From assembly GCA_008360975.2 (NCBI GenBank), contig CM039211.1:66864565-66928564 (forward strand): a DNA stretch of 64,000 nucleotides, in the 5' to 3' direction. This document shows positions 61,501 to 64,000 of this stretch, one piece after another. The position numbers and the translations under genes were made by a program. Numbering within the stretch: the first letter of the stretch is position 1; every line of letters begins with the position of its first letter. The stretch is from Lichenostomus cassidix. Taxonomy: Eukaryota > Chordata > Aves > Passeriformes > Meliphagidae. Below the pieces are notes generated by a model. The model did not search any database. It saw only the letters and a program-made list of their open reading frames with translations, and was not told the DNA's origin.

Positions 61501-61748
61501 CTTTGTTGTAGTTGATATTTTTTGTCCTAACTTGATGGTGTATTTCCCTTCTCAGTGGAAACCTAGAGCAACCCCTAACAGCTAAAATCAATTGATATTT
61601 TATGAATTCCATTAAAAAAACATTGTTCAAACTAAATCTTTTTTGCATCTCATAGATAAAGAAGGAAAAAACATTTTTAAAGACTTGAGGATCTTACCTG
61701 TTTTTTTTTTCCACCTTTACCAGGTTTTCCTGCCTTTCCTCCTTGGCC
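12024..61748 (-). CDS. DNAI1: DNAI1 (dynein axonemal intermediate chain 1), partial, 12 exons visible
   Basis: The product is an intermediate chain of the axonemal outer dynein arm. In this family it helps assemble the arm and anchor it to the doublet microtubule of motile cilia and sperm flagella, paired with DNAI2. Exons, 5' to 3': 61748-61698, 59853-59770, 58879-58799, 57003-56877, 55485-55385, 54595-54389, 52621-52562, 50438-50304, 42452-42365, 41541-41424, 39224-39181, 12271-12024. They sum to 1,344 nt (448 codons), open throughout, with GT/AG borders and consistent phases. Recognisable blocks matching vertebrate DNAI1 as I recall it are [72 protein letters not shown] and [11 protein letters not shown]. 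The human protein is about 700 residues, so the start codon exon and roughly the last third (remaining WD40 blades) are missing from view. No disabling change was seen in the visible exons. Confidence 0.95.
12371..12419. repeat. 20-bp tandem repeat, about 2.5 copies
   Basis: The unit GTCACAGGGGAAGGACACCA occurs twice perfectly and a third copy breaks off after GTCACAGGA. It lies in the intron about 100 bp upstream (gene sense) of the last visible DNAI1 exon. Confidence 0.92.
17990..18195 (-). mobile_element. Possible ancient CR1/L3 LINE relic
   Basis: The plus strand contains CATAATATTCCAGTATTAGTCTCACCAATGCTT and flanks that resemble the reverse complement of the old LINE motif 'CACTGGTGAGGCC...GGAATATTGTGTCC'. 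The match is short and gapped, so the call is weak. Confidence 0.35.
19590..19750 (+). mobile_element. CR1 LINE internal fragment
   Basis: The plus strand matches the CR1 region just downstream of ORF2: a CTGCATCAGCTCTGGGGTCC block, CTGTTGGAGTCCAGAGGAGG, and a CTTATGAAGAAAGGCTGAGA block. It is truncated on both sides; the 3' tail is missing. Confidence 0.85.
19751..20952. other. No gene recognised; intron
   Basis: Intronic sequence between two CR1 fragments. Open frames overlap on both strands around 20.1-20.4 kb but lack motifs and are not called. Confidence 0.5.
20953..21551 (-). mobile_element. CR1 LINE, about 600-bp 3' fragment
   Basis: The plus strand begins with the reversed tail (AGAATCACAGAATCATAGAA) and continues as the complement of the CR1 3' UTR and C-terminal ORF2 region, including AGGAGAGATCCTTCATCCCT and GTGGCCTCCTCTGGACTCAC. 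It is one of the better preserved copies. A 164-codon plus-strand frame inside it is antisense to CR1 and not a gene. Confidence 0.93.
21552..22784. other. No gene recognised; AT-rich intron
   Basis: AT-rich unique-looking sequence between two LINE remnants. Nothing further was recognised. Confidence 0.5.
22785..22990 (-). mobile_element. Ancient CR1/L3 LINE relic
   Basis: The plus strand has CTCTGAACCTTTTTCAATTT, then TTCTGAAGACTGAACTAT-like sequence, ATAACATTCCAATGAAGATC and TCACCAGC. This is the order of old amniote CR1/L3 3' regions in reverse complement (TCTGGAC-CTTCTCCAATTT ... AATATTCCAG ... CTCACCAG). It is strongly diverged. Confidence 0.5.
22991..27639. other. No gene recognised; intron
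   Basis: Intronic sequence. A 116-codon minus-strand frame (23885-24235) shows no domain. Two perfect 9-bp hairpins occur near 27.2 and 27.4 kb, flanked by AT-rich DNA. Confidence 0.5.
27640..28700 (-). mobile_element. CR1 LINE: ORF2 linker and reverse transcriptase fragment (pseudogene)
   Basis: Read on the minus strand, this is the middle of CR1 ORF2. From 28700 down it gives the region between endonuclease and RT, then the RT start. The block [20 protein letters not shown] at 27979-27920 is followed by [18 protein letters not shown], the conserved N-terminal RT motif of CR1. Further on comes a degraded [11 protein letters not shown] block. At least one frameshift and stops interrupt it, and the YxDD region is not present, so it cannot encode an active enzyme. 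No CR1 3' tail adjoins it, which is unusual for a 5'-truncating LINE. Confidence 0.93.
28701..31460. other. No gene recognised; intron
   Basis: Intronic sequence with no recognisable repeat family or coding motif. Confidence 0.5.
31461..31605 (-). mobile_element. Ancient CR1/L3 LINE relic
   Basis: The plus strand has AAGCTGAACAAACCAAATTC, TTCAATTTGTTTCCCAGGTC and CCCTTCCCAATTTGTCACCC. This resembles the reverse complement of an old LINE 3' region (AAATCAAATTCTTTCAATCT, then CTCATAGGTCA, then CTCCAATTTGTCCA). It is divergent and short. Confidence 0.45.
31606..33679. other. No gene recognised; intron
   Basis: AT-rich intronic sequence. No repeat family or coding motif recognised. Confidence 0.5.
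34468..34492. repeat. (TGATCAC)3 tandem repeat inside CR1
   Basis: Three copies of the heptamer TGATCAC, absent from the other CR1 copy of this type in the window (40.8 kb). It is therefore a post-insertion or subfamily-specific expansion. Confidence 0.9.
34590..34640. repeat. 17-bp triplication inside CR1
   Basis: The unit GCTGGGCACTGGAACAG is repeated three times perfectly (34590-34606, 34607-34623, 34624-34640). The related CR1 copy at 40.9 kb has a single unit (GGCTGAGCACTGGAACAGGC). Confidence 0.95.
34831..35477. other. No gene recognised; intron between two CR1 copies
   Basis: About 650 bp with no motif or repeat recognised. Confidence 0.5.
35478..35967 (+). mobile_element. CR1 LINE 3' fragment with tail
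   Basis: The plus strand runs from GGCATGGACCTGTTGGAGAG through GAGAGCTGGGGTTGTTCAAC to the CR1 end TGCCAACCCAAACCAAGCTA TGATTCTACA. It is about 490 bp and 5'-truncated. Confidence 0.93.
35968..39180. other. No gene recognised; 5' part of the 26.9-kb intron
   Basis: Intronic sequence directly downstream (gene sense) of the 44-nt microexon. A 16-bp word ATAACTAACAAATACT occurs twice near 38.1 kb. Nothing else was recognised. Confidence 0.5.
39181..39224 (-). CDS. DNAI1: DNAI1 microexon k ([14 protein letters not shown])
   Basis: 44-nt exon. One base completes the split Trp, then 14 codons [14 protein letters not shown], then one base that joins AT of the next exon to make Tyr. Human has [15 protein letters not shown]. 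The acceptor is TTTTCTCATTACAG and the donor CTT|GTAAGTAT. It is easily missed because it is short, but the phases on both sides fit exactly and the residues are nearly identical to mammals. The intron after it is 26.9 kb, by far the longest visible. Confidence 0.95.
39225..40728. other. No gene recognised; intron between the microexon and the LWKF exon
   Basis: Unique-looking intronic sequence; no motif or repeat family recognised. Confidence 0.55.
40729..41092 (+). mobile_element. CR1 LINE 3' UTR fragment (same subtype as 34 kb)
   Basis: The plus strand has GACTTGGTCTGTTCAGCCTG, GGGCTAGGTTGGATATTAGG and GGAAGTGGTCACAGCACCAG, parallel to the copy at 34.4-34.7 kb. It ends near TGTGCAGGGC without the ATTCTATG tail. 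Confidence 0.9.
41424..41541 (-). CDS. DNAI1: DNAI1 exon j: entry into the WD40 propeller
   Basis: 118 nt. It completes a split Asp codon, encodes 38 codons, and leaves two bases of a split Trp. The peptide runs [20 protein letters not shown], then [18 protein letters not shown] and the split W. It matches human [48 protein letters not shown] precedes the first WD40 blade in axonemal intermediate chains. The acceptor is GGTTTAG and the donor CTG|GTAAGT. Confidence 0.96.
41542..42364. other. 823-bp DNAI1 intron
   Basis: A short intron between NTFDDIAQ and LWKF exons. It contains the pentanucleotide satellite at 42186-42295 and otherwise no recognised element. Confidence 0.7.
42186..42295. repeat. 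(TTCTA)/(GTCTA) pentanucleotide satellite
   Basis: About 22 pentamers. It starts as a block of pure TTCTA, then blocks of GTCTA alternating with TTCTA, with one interruption (GTCAATTCTA). It lies 69 bp from the donor of the NTFDDIAQ exon. Confidence 0.95.
42365..42452 (-). CDS. DNAI1: DNAI1 exon i (NTFDDIAQ)
   Basis: 88 nt, 29 codons plus one base (phase 0 to 1). It starts [18 protein letters not shown] and ends [11 protein letters not shown]; human has [27 protein letters not shown]. The acceptor is CTTTTCAG and the donor CAAG|GTATGG. The following intron is only 823 bp and begins with a 110-bp pentanucleotide satellite about 70 bp from the donor. Confidence 0.95.
42453..43159. other. No gene recognised; 7.9-kb intron, 3' part
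   Basis: Unique-looking intronic sequence; nothing recognised. Confidence 0.5.
43160..43640 (-). mobile_element. Probable endogenous retrovirus LTR fragment
   Basis: On the minus strand the segment has an ATTAAA signal (43237-43232) followed by CCAAGGTAAAACCCCTTTCC and a GT-rich TACTGTGTGTCTGCG stretch, the layout of an LTR R/U5 region. Upstream on that strand are a TATA-rich stretch (43583-43612) and a run of 12 G. No family name can be given from sight and no termini or target duplication were identified. An unclassified interspersed repeat is the alternative. Confidence 0.4.
43380..43391. repeat. Poly(C)12 run
   Basis: Twelve C on the plus strand within the probable LTR remnant. Confidence 0.95.
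43641..44387. other. No gene recognised; intron
   Basis: Contains the inverted repeat at 43665-43704; otherwise nothing recognised. Confidence 0.5.
43665..43704. repeat. Imperfect inverted repeat (hairpin)
   Basis: TTTAGAGACTAACAAG pairs with CTTGTTTAGTCTCTAAA: 12 bp, a one-base bulge, then 4 bp, around a 7-base loop CTTTTAC. It sits at the edge of the probable LTR remnant. Confidence 0.85.
44388..44985 (+). mobile_element. CR1 LINE, about 600-bp 3' fragment with tail
   Basis: The plus strand has GGTGAGACTCCACCTGGAGC, CTGTTGGAGTGAGCCCAGAA, GGGAGAAATTCTTTACTGTG and the terminal block TTCCAACCCAAACCATTCTA. It is well preserved and 5'-truncated. Confidence 0.94.
44986..47370. other. No gene recognised; intron
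   Basis: AT-rich intron with a T18 run at 45325-45342. The 129-codon minus-strand frame at 45459-45848 has no recognisable domain. Confidence 0.5.
47371..47440 (-). mobile_element. CR1 LINE 3'-tail fragment
   Basis: The plus strand GAATCATAGAATCATTTGGG, then TTGGAAAAGACCTTTAAGAT, is the reverse complement of the CR1 3' end. Only about 70 bp. Confidence 0.82.
47441..50303. other. No gene recognised; intron with CTCGC satellite
   Basis: Pyrimidine-rich on the plus strand around 47.5-48.3 kb. Open frames through the satellite are repeat artefacts. Confidence 0.5.
47949..48011. repeat. (CTCGC)n pentanucleotide repeat
   Basis: About twelve CTCGC/TCGCC pentamers inside a CTCCT-rich stretch, in AT-rich surroundings. 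Each unit carries a CpG. Confidence 0.95.
50304..50438 (-). CDS. DNAI1: DNAI1 exon h ([11 protein letters not shown] and Lys/Glu helix)
   Basis: 135 nt, 45 codons, phase 0 to phase 0. It starts [20 protein letters not shown], continues through a Lys/Glu/Ala-rich stretch likely to be a charged helix, and ends [11 protein letters not shown]. Human has [24 protein letters not shown] and ends RKLTSMESQ. The acceptor is TCTCTCAG and the donor [20 protein letters not shown] is nearly identical to mammals and is diagnostic for DNAI1. Confidence 0.96.
50439..52460. other. DNAI1 intron between exons g and h; no gene called
   Basis: Contains a 67-codon minus-strand frame (51928-52131) with a hydrophobic stretch [17 protein letters not shown] but no known family (see findings). 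No repeat element recognised. Confidence 0.5.
52461..52560. repeat. (GATA)n microsatellite touching the DNAI1 exon g donor
   Basis: About 100 bp of GATA units with short interruptions (GATATA, GATGATA, AATA). In gene sense it is (TATC)n starting a few bases inside the intron. It is the longest pure-type tetranucleotide array in the window. Confidence 0.96.
52562..52621 (-). CDS. DNAI1: DNAI1 exon g (NQTDP)
   Basis: 60 nt, 20 codons, phase 0 to phase 0: [20 protein letters not shown]. It aligns with human [20 protein letters not shown]. The acceptor is TTTTTTCAG. The donor is CAG|GTATATC, and from the sixth base the intron is a TATC (GATA) microsatellite, so the repeat touches the 5' splice site. 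Reading through the intron would add a Leu-Ser-Ile-Tyr repeat before a stop. Confidence 0.93.
52711..52772. repeat. 31-bp perfect tandem duplication
   Basis: The unit AATAACTTAATATCCAAATG plus ACTCCTAGAGC occurs twice without a mismatch (52711-52741 and 52742-52772), in the intron about 90 bp upstream (gene sense) of exon g. The identity suggests a recent duplication or an assembly artefact. Confidence 0.96.
52773..54388. other. DNAI1 intron between exons f and g
   Basis: No gene or interspersed repeat recognised. A short AT-rich tandem (GAATATATTTT units) lies at about 53130-53165. Confidence 0.55.
54389..54595 (-). CDS. DNAI1: DNAI1 exon f: Glu/Gly/Ala repeat tract plus NQFNF motif
   Basis: 207 nt, 69 codons, phase 0 to phase 0. 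The first half is a low-complexity acidic tract: alternating Gly-Glu from a GAGGGA repeat, then Glu/Ala runs from GAGGCA units (about 54469-54590). The second half is conserved: [20 protein letters not shown], then ATLINVPR, matching human [21 protein letters not shown]. The donor is CGG|GTATGT and the acceptor TTGCAG. The Gly-Glu expansion is absent from human DNAI1 as I recall it. It lies in a linker, so length change is probably tolerated. Confidence 0.93.
54469..54590. repeat. GAGGGA/GAGGCA coding microsatellite
   Basis: Purine-rich hexamer-like repeat (minus strand) inside DNAI1 exon f. It encodes Gly-Glu then Glu-Ala repeats. It is in frame, and unit length is a multiple of three, so changes preserve the frame. 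Confidence 0.9.
54596..55384. other. 789-bp DNAI1 intron
   Basis: No repeat or other gene recognised. Confidence 0.6.
55385..55485 (-). CDS. DNAI1: DNAI1 exon e: acidic linker
   Basis: 101 nt. Its first two bases complete the split Asp codon (G|AT) and 33 codons follow: [20 protein letters not shown], then [13 protein letters not shown]. The donor is GAG|GTAGTTC, ending phase 0. The peptide is rich in Glu/Asp/Thr and probably disordered. Human DNAI1 has an equally acidic but poorly alignable stretch at this position. Splice phases on both sides fit exactly, which supports the exon despite its low complexity. Confidence 0.87.
55486..56876. other. 1,391-bp DNAI1 intron
   Basis: Mostly unique-looking. 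A short stretch at 56405-56440 (GCAGCTCAGATCGAAGGTCC) resembles the edge of the ancient repeat at 62.7 kb. Nothing else recognised. Confidence 0.5.
56877..57003 (-). CDS. DNAI1: DNAI1 exon d (KDSDEGRRQ)
   Basis: 127 nt, 42 codons plus one base (phase 0 to phase 1). It encodes [20 protein letters not shown], then [14 protein letters not shown] and [17 protein letters not shown] is identical to human DNAI1 and is the strongest single match in this half. The donor is TCTG|GTATGT. The acceptor is TTGTAG with a short pyrimidine-rich run, and about 25 bp upstream of it the intron becomes the 3' tail of a CR1 element, so the branch point may be CR1-derived (see findings). Confidence 0.95.
57028..57258 (-). 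mobile_element. CR1 LINE 3' fragment next to a splice acceptor
   Basis: The plus strand starts AATCATAGAATCACAGGATC, continues AAAGACCATCTTGTTCCAGC and AGGGACACCTTCCACTAGAC, and ends near TTCGCAGTAAAGAACAG. It is in the same orientation as DNAI1, and its tail ends about 25 bp upstream of exon d's acceptor. Confidence 0.92.
57611..58129 (+). mobile_element. Solo LTR, avian ERVL type
   Basis: The plus strand has the order of the common bird ERVL-type LTR: GGTTTTGACAGGGATAATTT near the 5' end, GTGCTGAAAATATTGTTGAT AACACAGGG, AACACCTGCCTGCCCATGGA, polyadenylation signal ATTAAA at 57998-58003, CTCAACCCACAAGTTTTCTC, and the end GGATTAAACCACAGCA. No primer-binding site or gag follows at 58130, so it is a solo LTR from recombination. 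The promoter area has lost an obvious TATA box and part of U3 looks deleted. It lies in the intron before exon d, antisense to DNAI1. The exact ends are uncertain by a few bases and no target duplication was identified. Confidence 0.82.
58799..58879 (-). CDS. DNAI1: DNAI1 exon c ([15 protein letters not shown])
   Basis: 81 nt, 27 codons, phase 0 to phase 0: [15 protein letters not shown], then [11 protein letters not shown]. It corresponds to human [26 protein letters not shown]. The donor is ACA|GTAAGTGT. Two acceptors 12 nt apart are possible: AAAG|GAATTG (58879) and ACAG|GAATTG (58867). The upstream one keeps the ELKQ residues conserved in human, so I chose it. The downstream one would drop four residues and keep the frame. 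Confidence 0.93.
59770..59853 (-). CDS. DNAI1: DNAI1 exon b (PDQLELTED region)
   Basis: 84 nt, 28 codons, phase 0 to phase 0. The peptide starts [11 protein letters not shown] and ends [11 protein letters not shown], corresponding to human RPPDQLELTD. The acceptor is GTTCTAG and the donor GTGAGTAA. The conserved PDQLELT block marks the start of the well-conserved N-terminal part of DNAI1, upstream of the WD40 domain. The 1,844-bp intron before it and the 890-bp intron after it hold no recognisable coding sequence. Confidence 0.93.
59854..61697. other. 1,844-bp DNAI1 intron
   Basis: No gene or clear repeat family recognised. Confidence 0.55.
61698..61748 (-). CDS. DNAI1: DNAI1 exon a: basic Gly/Lys-rich N-terminal segment
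   Basis: This 51-nt exon encodes 17 residues ([17 protein letters not shown]). It lies between an acceptor (TTCAG at 61749 and up) and a donor (GTAAGAT at 61697 and down), phase 0 at both ends. It joins in frame to the next exon, which starts DEDK. The N-terminus of DNAI1 diverges quickly between species, so the assignment rests on position, open frame and splice sites rather than similarity. It contains a run of ten A on the coding strand (61701-61710), a likely indel hotspot in sequencing. The start codon is not in this exon and must lie upstream. I found no convincing ATG exon between 61749 and 64000. Confidence 0.7.
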
Positions 61749-64000
61749 CTGAAGTGAGAACACATCCAATGTAAACTTTCAAAGCACCTTTTTTCCTAAT
61801 TTAACCCAAGCAGAATAAAAGTTTGATGTTTACCCCAATGGTATGTTTTAAAAGCCGAGTATGCCAGCTTTTAAATAAGACAAAAATAGATATTTGTCTA
61901 TAAATTATCTGAATGAAAGACAGTCACTTTCACAACACAAGACAGCAGTTTATCAGCATGAAGAAATCTTAGGCTCTGTCTCAGTTACTTCCTGTCAGTG
62001 ATACACCCAAATGTCATACACACATTTTAGTGCCTTGGTCAAACACAATAAAAGGCTGCACCTGTCCCAAGTGCCTTCATGGCACGGGAAGCCCAGAGAC
62101 AGTGGATCCACACCCACAAAGCCAAAAGTACTGAAAAAACATGGAAAACACTGATGAACAGCTGGGAAATTAACCACTGTCAACCGCCCTGTACATATGA
62201 AAGCACAGGAAATTTGTTATGACAGGCTTTAAGGAAAAGAGTTAAGTAGTTGTTTACAGGGTACATTGGAGAGGGAGACTACCATACCCAGAGTTTAAGA
62301 AATCAGAGAAGGGCACCAATGACAAAGCTTTGTGAAAATTTAACAGAAAGTGGAAGAGGAAATTAAGTGGATCCTTTTGAGGAGGCACTGAGGGATGGAC
62401 AGGACTGTGAACCCTGAAGGCAGAGAGAGAGCTGATAAATCAAACAAAGGAAACAACATTAGAAACCTTGGCAAGAGCAGTTTCAGGGTGGATCACAAAT
62501 AATGTGAAAAATCCATGGTATGGATGAAAAAAGCAGAGGAGTTACTTGGGAAAAAAGTGTTTGACTTTGTGACAGAAAAGAAGGGGATATTAGACAAGAG
62601 GGATGGAAAATGACAGGGTGGGAGCACAAGCTCCCATGGGCTGATTGATTTTCTTCAGAAGAACATTAGAGTGTGCCTTTCAGCTCAGATCAAAGGTCCA
62701 CCTAGCCAAGTATCTCTCACCAACAGTATTCAAAAGCAGGTATCTATTCTGTTCTCTCCAGGCTGCCCTCTCAGCTTGCCACAGGGACTTGAACCAGAAA
62801 TGCTATCCTTTTTATTTCATATCAGTGAACCTTTTTCTCCACAAATTTATTCAGTCATTTTGGAATCGATGCACAGTTTTAGCATGCACAACTTCCACAG
62901 CAAGGACTCCTGTGGCACAATTACATGGTAATGCAAAGAACCACTGCTTGATTTTTAAGTCTGCCACTGGTTTCTCTCGTCTGGTTTTCCTAGTTCTTCT
63001 GGAAAGCCCAGCTATATCACAATATCTATTCTTCATTCTCTCTTCCATATAGCGTATGAACACTTTCAGGAGCACAAACCTCTACAGAGATTCCTACACT
63101 CCCCTCATGATTCCCCTTCATTATGAAAATGAAATATTCACTTCCACCACCTAATTCCTATGTATTAAACAATTAAGCATTCATAATGACTTTGACCCAG
63201 AATCCCCAAGCATTGTTTGTCAAGCCCCATTACTTGTTAAGACTTGACAATAAGAATTCAGAAAAGAAATACTTTCAGAGGAGAACAAAGTGCAGCAAAG
63301 ATGTGAAGCTGTGTCTTTGTGTTATTTCTCTTTGTACAAGCTAAGACACATAAGACTGCTATTACTAACAAGGCACTGAGCATTATCTTTATTACAGAAG
63401 ATACATATTAAAAGCAACGAAAAATTAGCAGAACAATACATTTCTATGCTTAGAAAATCTGTCTCACTTTGAAATACAAATTTTTATGACCCAGGTGGAG
63501 AAAATAAAGTTATAAGGTTTTCTTTATACTCCTGTCATGGGCTGGTCTCAGAGCAGAGAGGCTAAGAGATCCCATGTTGCAACCATTACTGAGACCTCTG
63601 GATCACCCAGCTGGCCTGTCTCCCCAATGTGATTGCTTGGCAATGGGCAACAGAGGATTCTATCCAACAAGAATCATGCCATTTGTGAATTAGATGTGAC
63701 TTAAACAGATTTTCAGAGCAGATCTTTATTCAGATCCAAATCAAAATCAAATTCTTAATTTTAAACATGAAACAAAGTCTACTTGCTATCACAGTAAGTA
63801 TAAAGCAGGAAGACCTTTGTAAATGGGTCTATAAAAGCATTTATCTGTTAGCAAAGGCATTGACAAGGCAATCCGAGGATAATTGGTTTTAGCAGTTGCA
63901 CAGATTTCAATTAACATAATCCGAAGAGCCACCTGTGAATAAGTATCTGCAACAGTATTAAAATCCAAAAGTGAGACTAAAGAAAAGCTAGAGCTATGAG
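61749..64000. other. Upstream part of DNAI1 (intron or 5' flank); no exon recognised
   Basis: The missing start-codon exon could lie here or beyond 64000. No minus-strand ATG followed by a good GTAAG donor in a plausible frame was convincing. No CpG-rich promoter-like island is visible. Confidence 0.45.
62675..63080 (-). mobile_element. Ancient amniote LINE (CR1/L3-like) relic
   Basis: The plus strand GCTCAGATCAAAGGTCCACC TAGCCAAGTAT, then ACAACTTCCACAGCAAGGAC TCCTGTGGCAC, then GTTTTCCTAGTTCTTCTGGA matches in order an old repeat common in reptiles and birds (GAGGTCCATCTAGCCCAGTAT ... GGCAAGGAGTTCCACAGG ... CCCTAGTTCTTG). It is heavily diverged; the class is from memory. Confidence 0.5.

Noticed and set aside
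1..64000. CRISPR arrays, operons, prophage, tRNA or rRNA genes
   Set aside because: No direct-repeat/spacer arrays, bacterial gene layout or recognisable structural RNA; sequence is a vertebrate intron-rich locus.

Overview
The window is nuclear DNA from a bird. Two things show this. First, it carries many CR1 LINE fragments, several ending in the octamer-like tail (ATTCTATG units) typical of avian CR1. Second, it carries a solo long terminal repeat (LTR) closely resembling the avian ERVL-type LTR. The order within birds is not settled by the sequence. There is no sign of a prokaryotic, viral or plasmid segment.

One protein-coding gene can be supported. It is DNAI1 (axonemal outer dynein arm intermediate chain 1), on the minus strand and incomplete at both ends. 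Twelve coding exons were placed by hand between 61748 and 12024. All have GT/AG splice sites and matching phases, and they join into 1,344 nt, exactly 448 codons, with no stop or frameshift. They cover a basic Gly/Lys-rich N-terminal piece, the conserved N-terminal region ([18 protein letters not shown]), a Glu/Gly/Ala-rich acidic linker, [16 protein letters not shown], a Lys/Glu helix, and the first blades of the WD40 propeller ending at GKHTEPVWQ. The start codon exon (beyond 61748) and the rest of the WD40 propeller (below 12024) were not found and probably lie outside the window. By established human-bird synteny (human 9p13 to avian Z) the segment is probably Z-linked; this is inference.

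Layout from high to low coordinates, which is the gene's 5' to 3' order: 61.7-50.3 kb is a compact 5' half with eight short exons and introns of 0.8-2.1 kb. Its introns hold an ERVL-type solo LTR (57.6-58.1 kb), a CR1 tail just upstream of an exon, and a GATA array touching a splice donor. 50.3-42.5 kb is a 7.9 kb intron with CR1 copies, a probable LTR remnant and simple repeats. 42.5-39.2 kb holds three exons. 39.2-12.3 kb is one 26.9 kb intron with at least seven CR1 or older LINE fragments and no recognisable nested gene. 12.27-12.02 kb is the last visible exon. 12.0-0 kb is at least 12 kb of the next intron (or beyond) with one ancient LINE relic.

I did not find an undescribed biological system. 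The best second-look observations are local: transposon or satellite sequence at two DNAI1 splice sites, and a repeat-encoded acidic tract inside the coding sequence.
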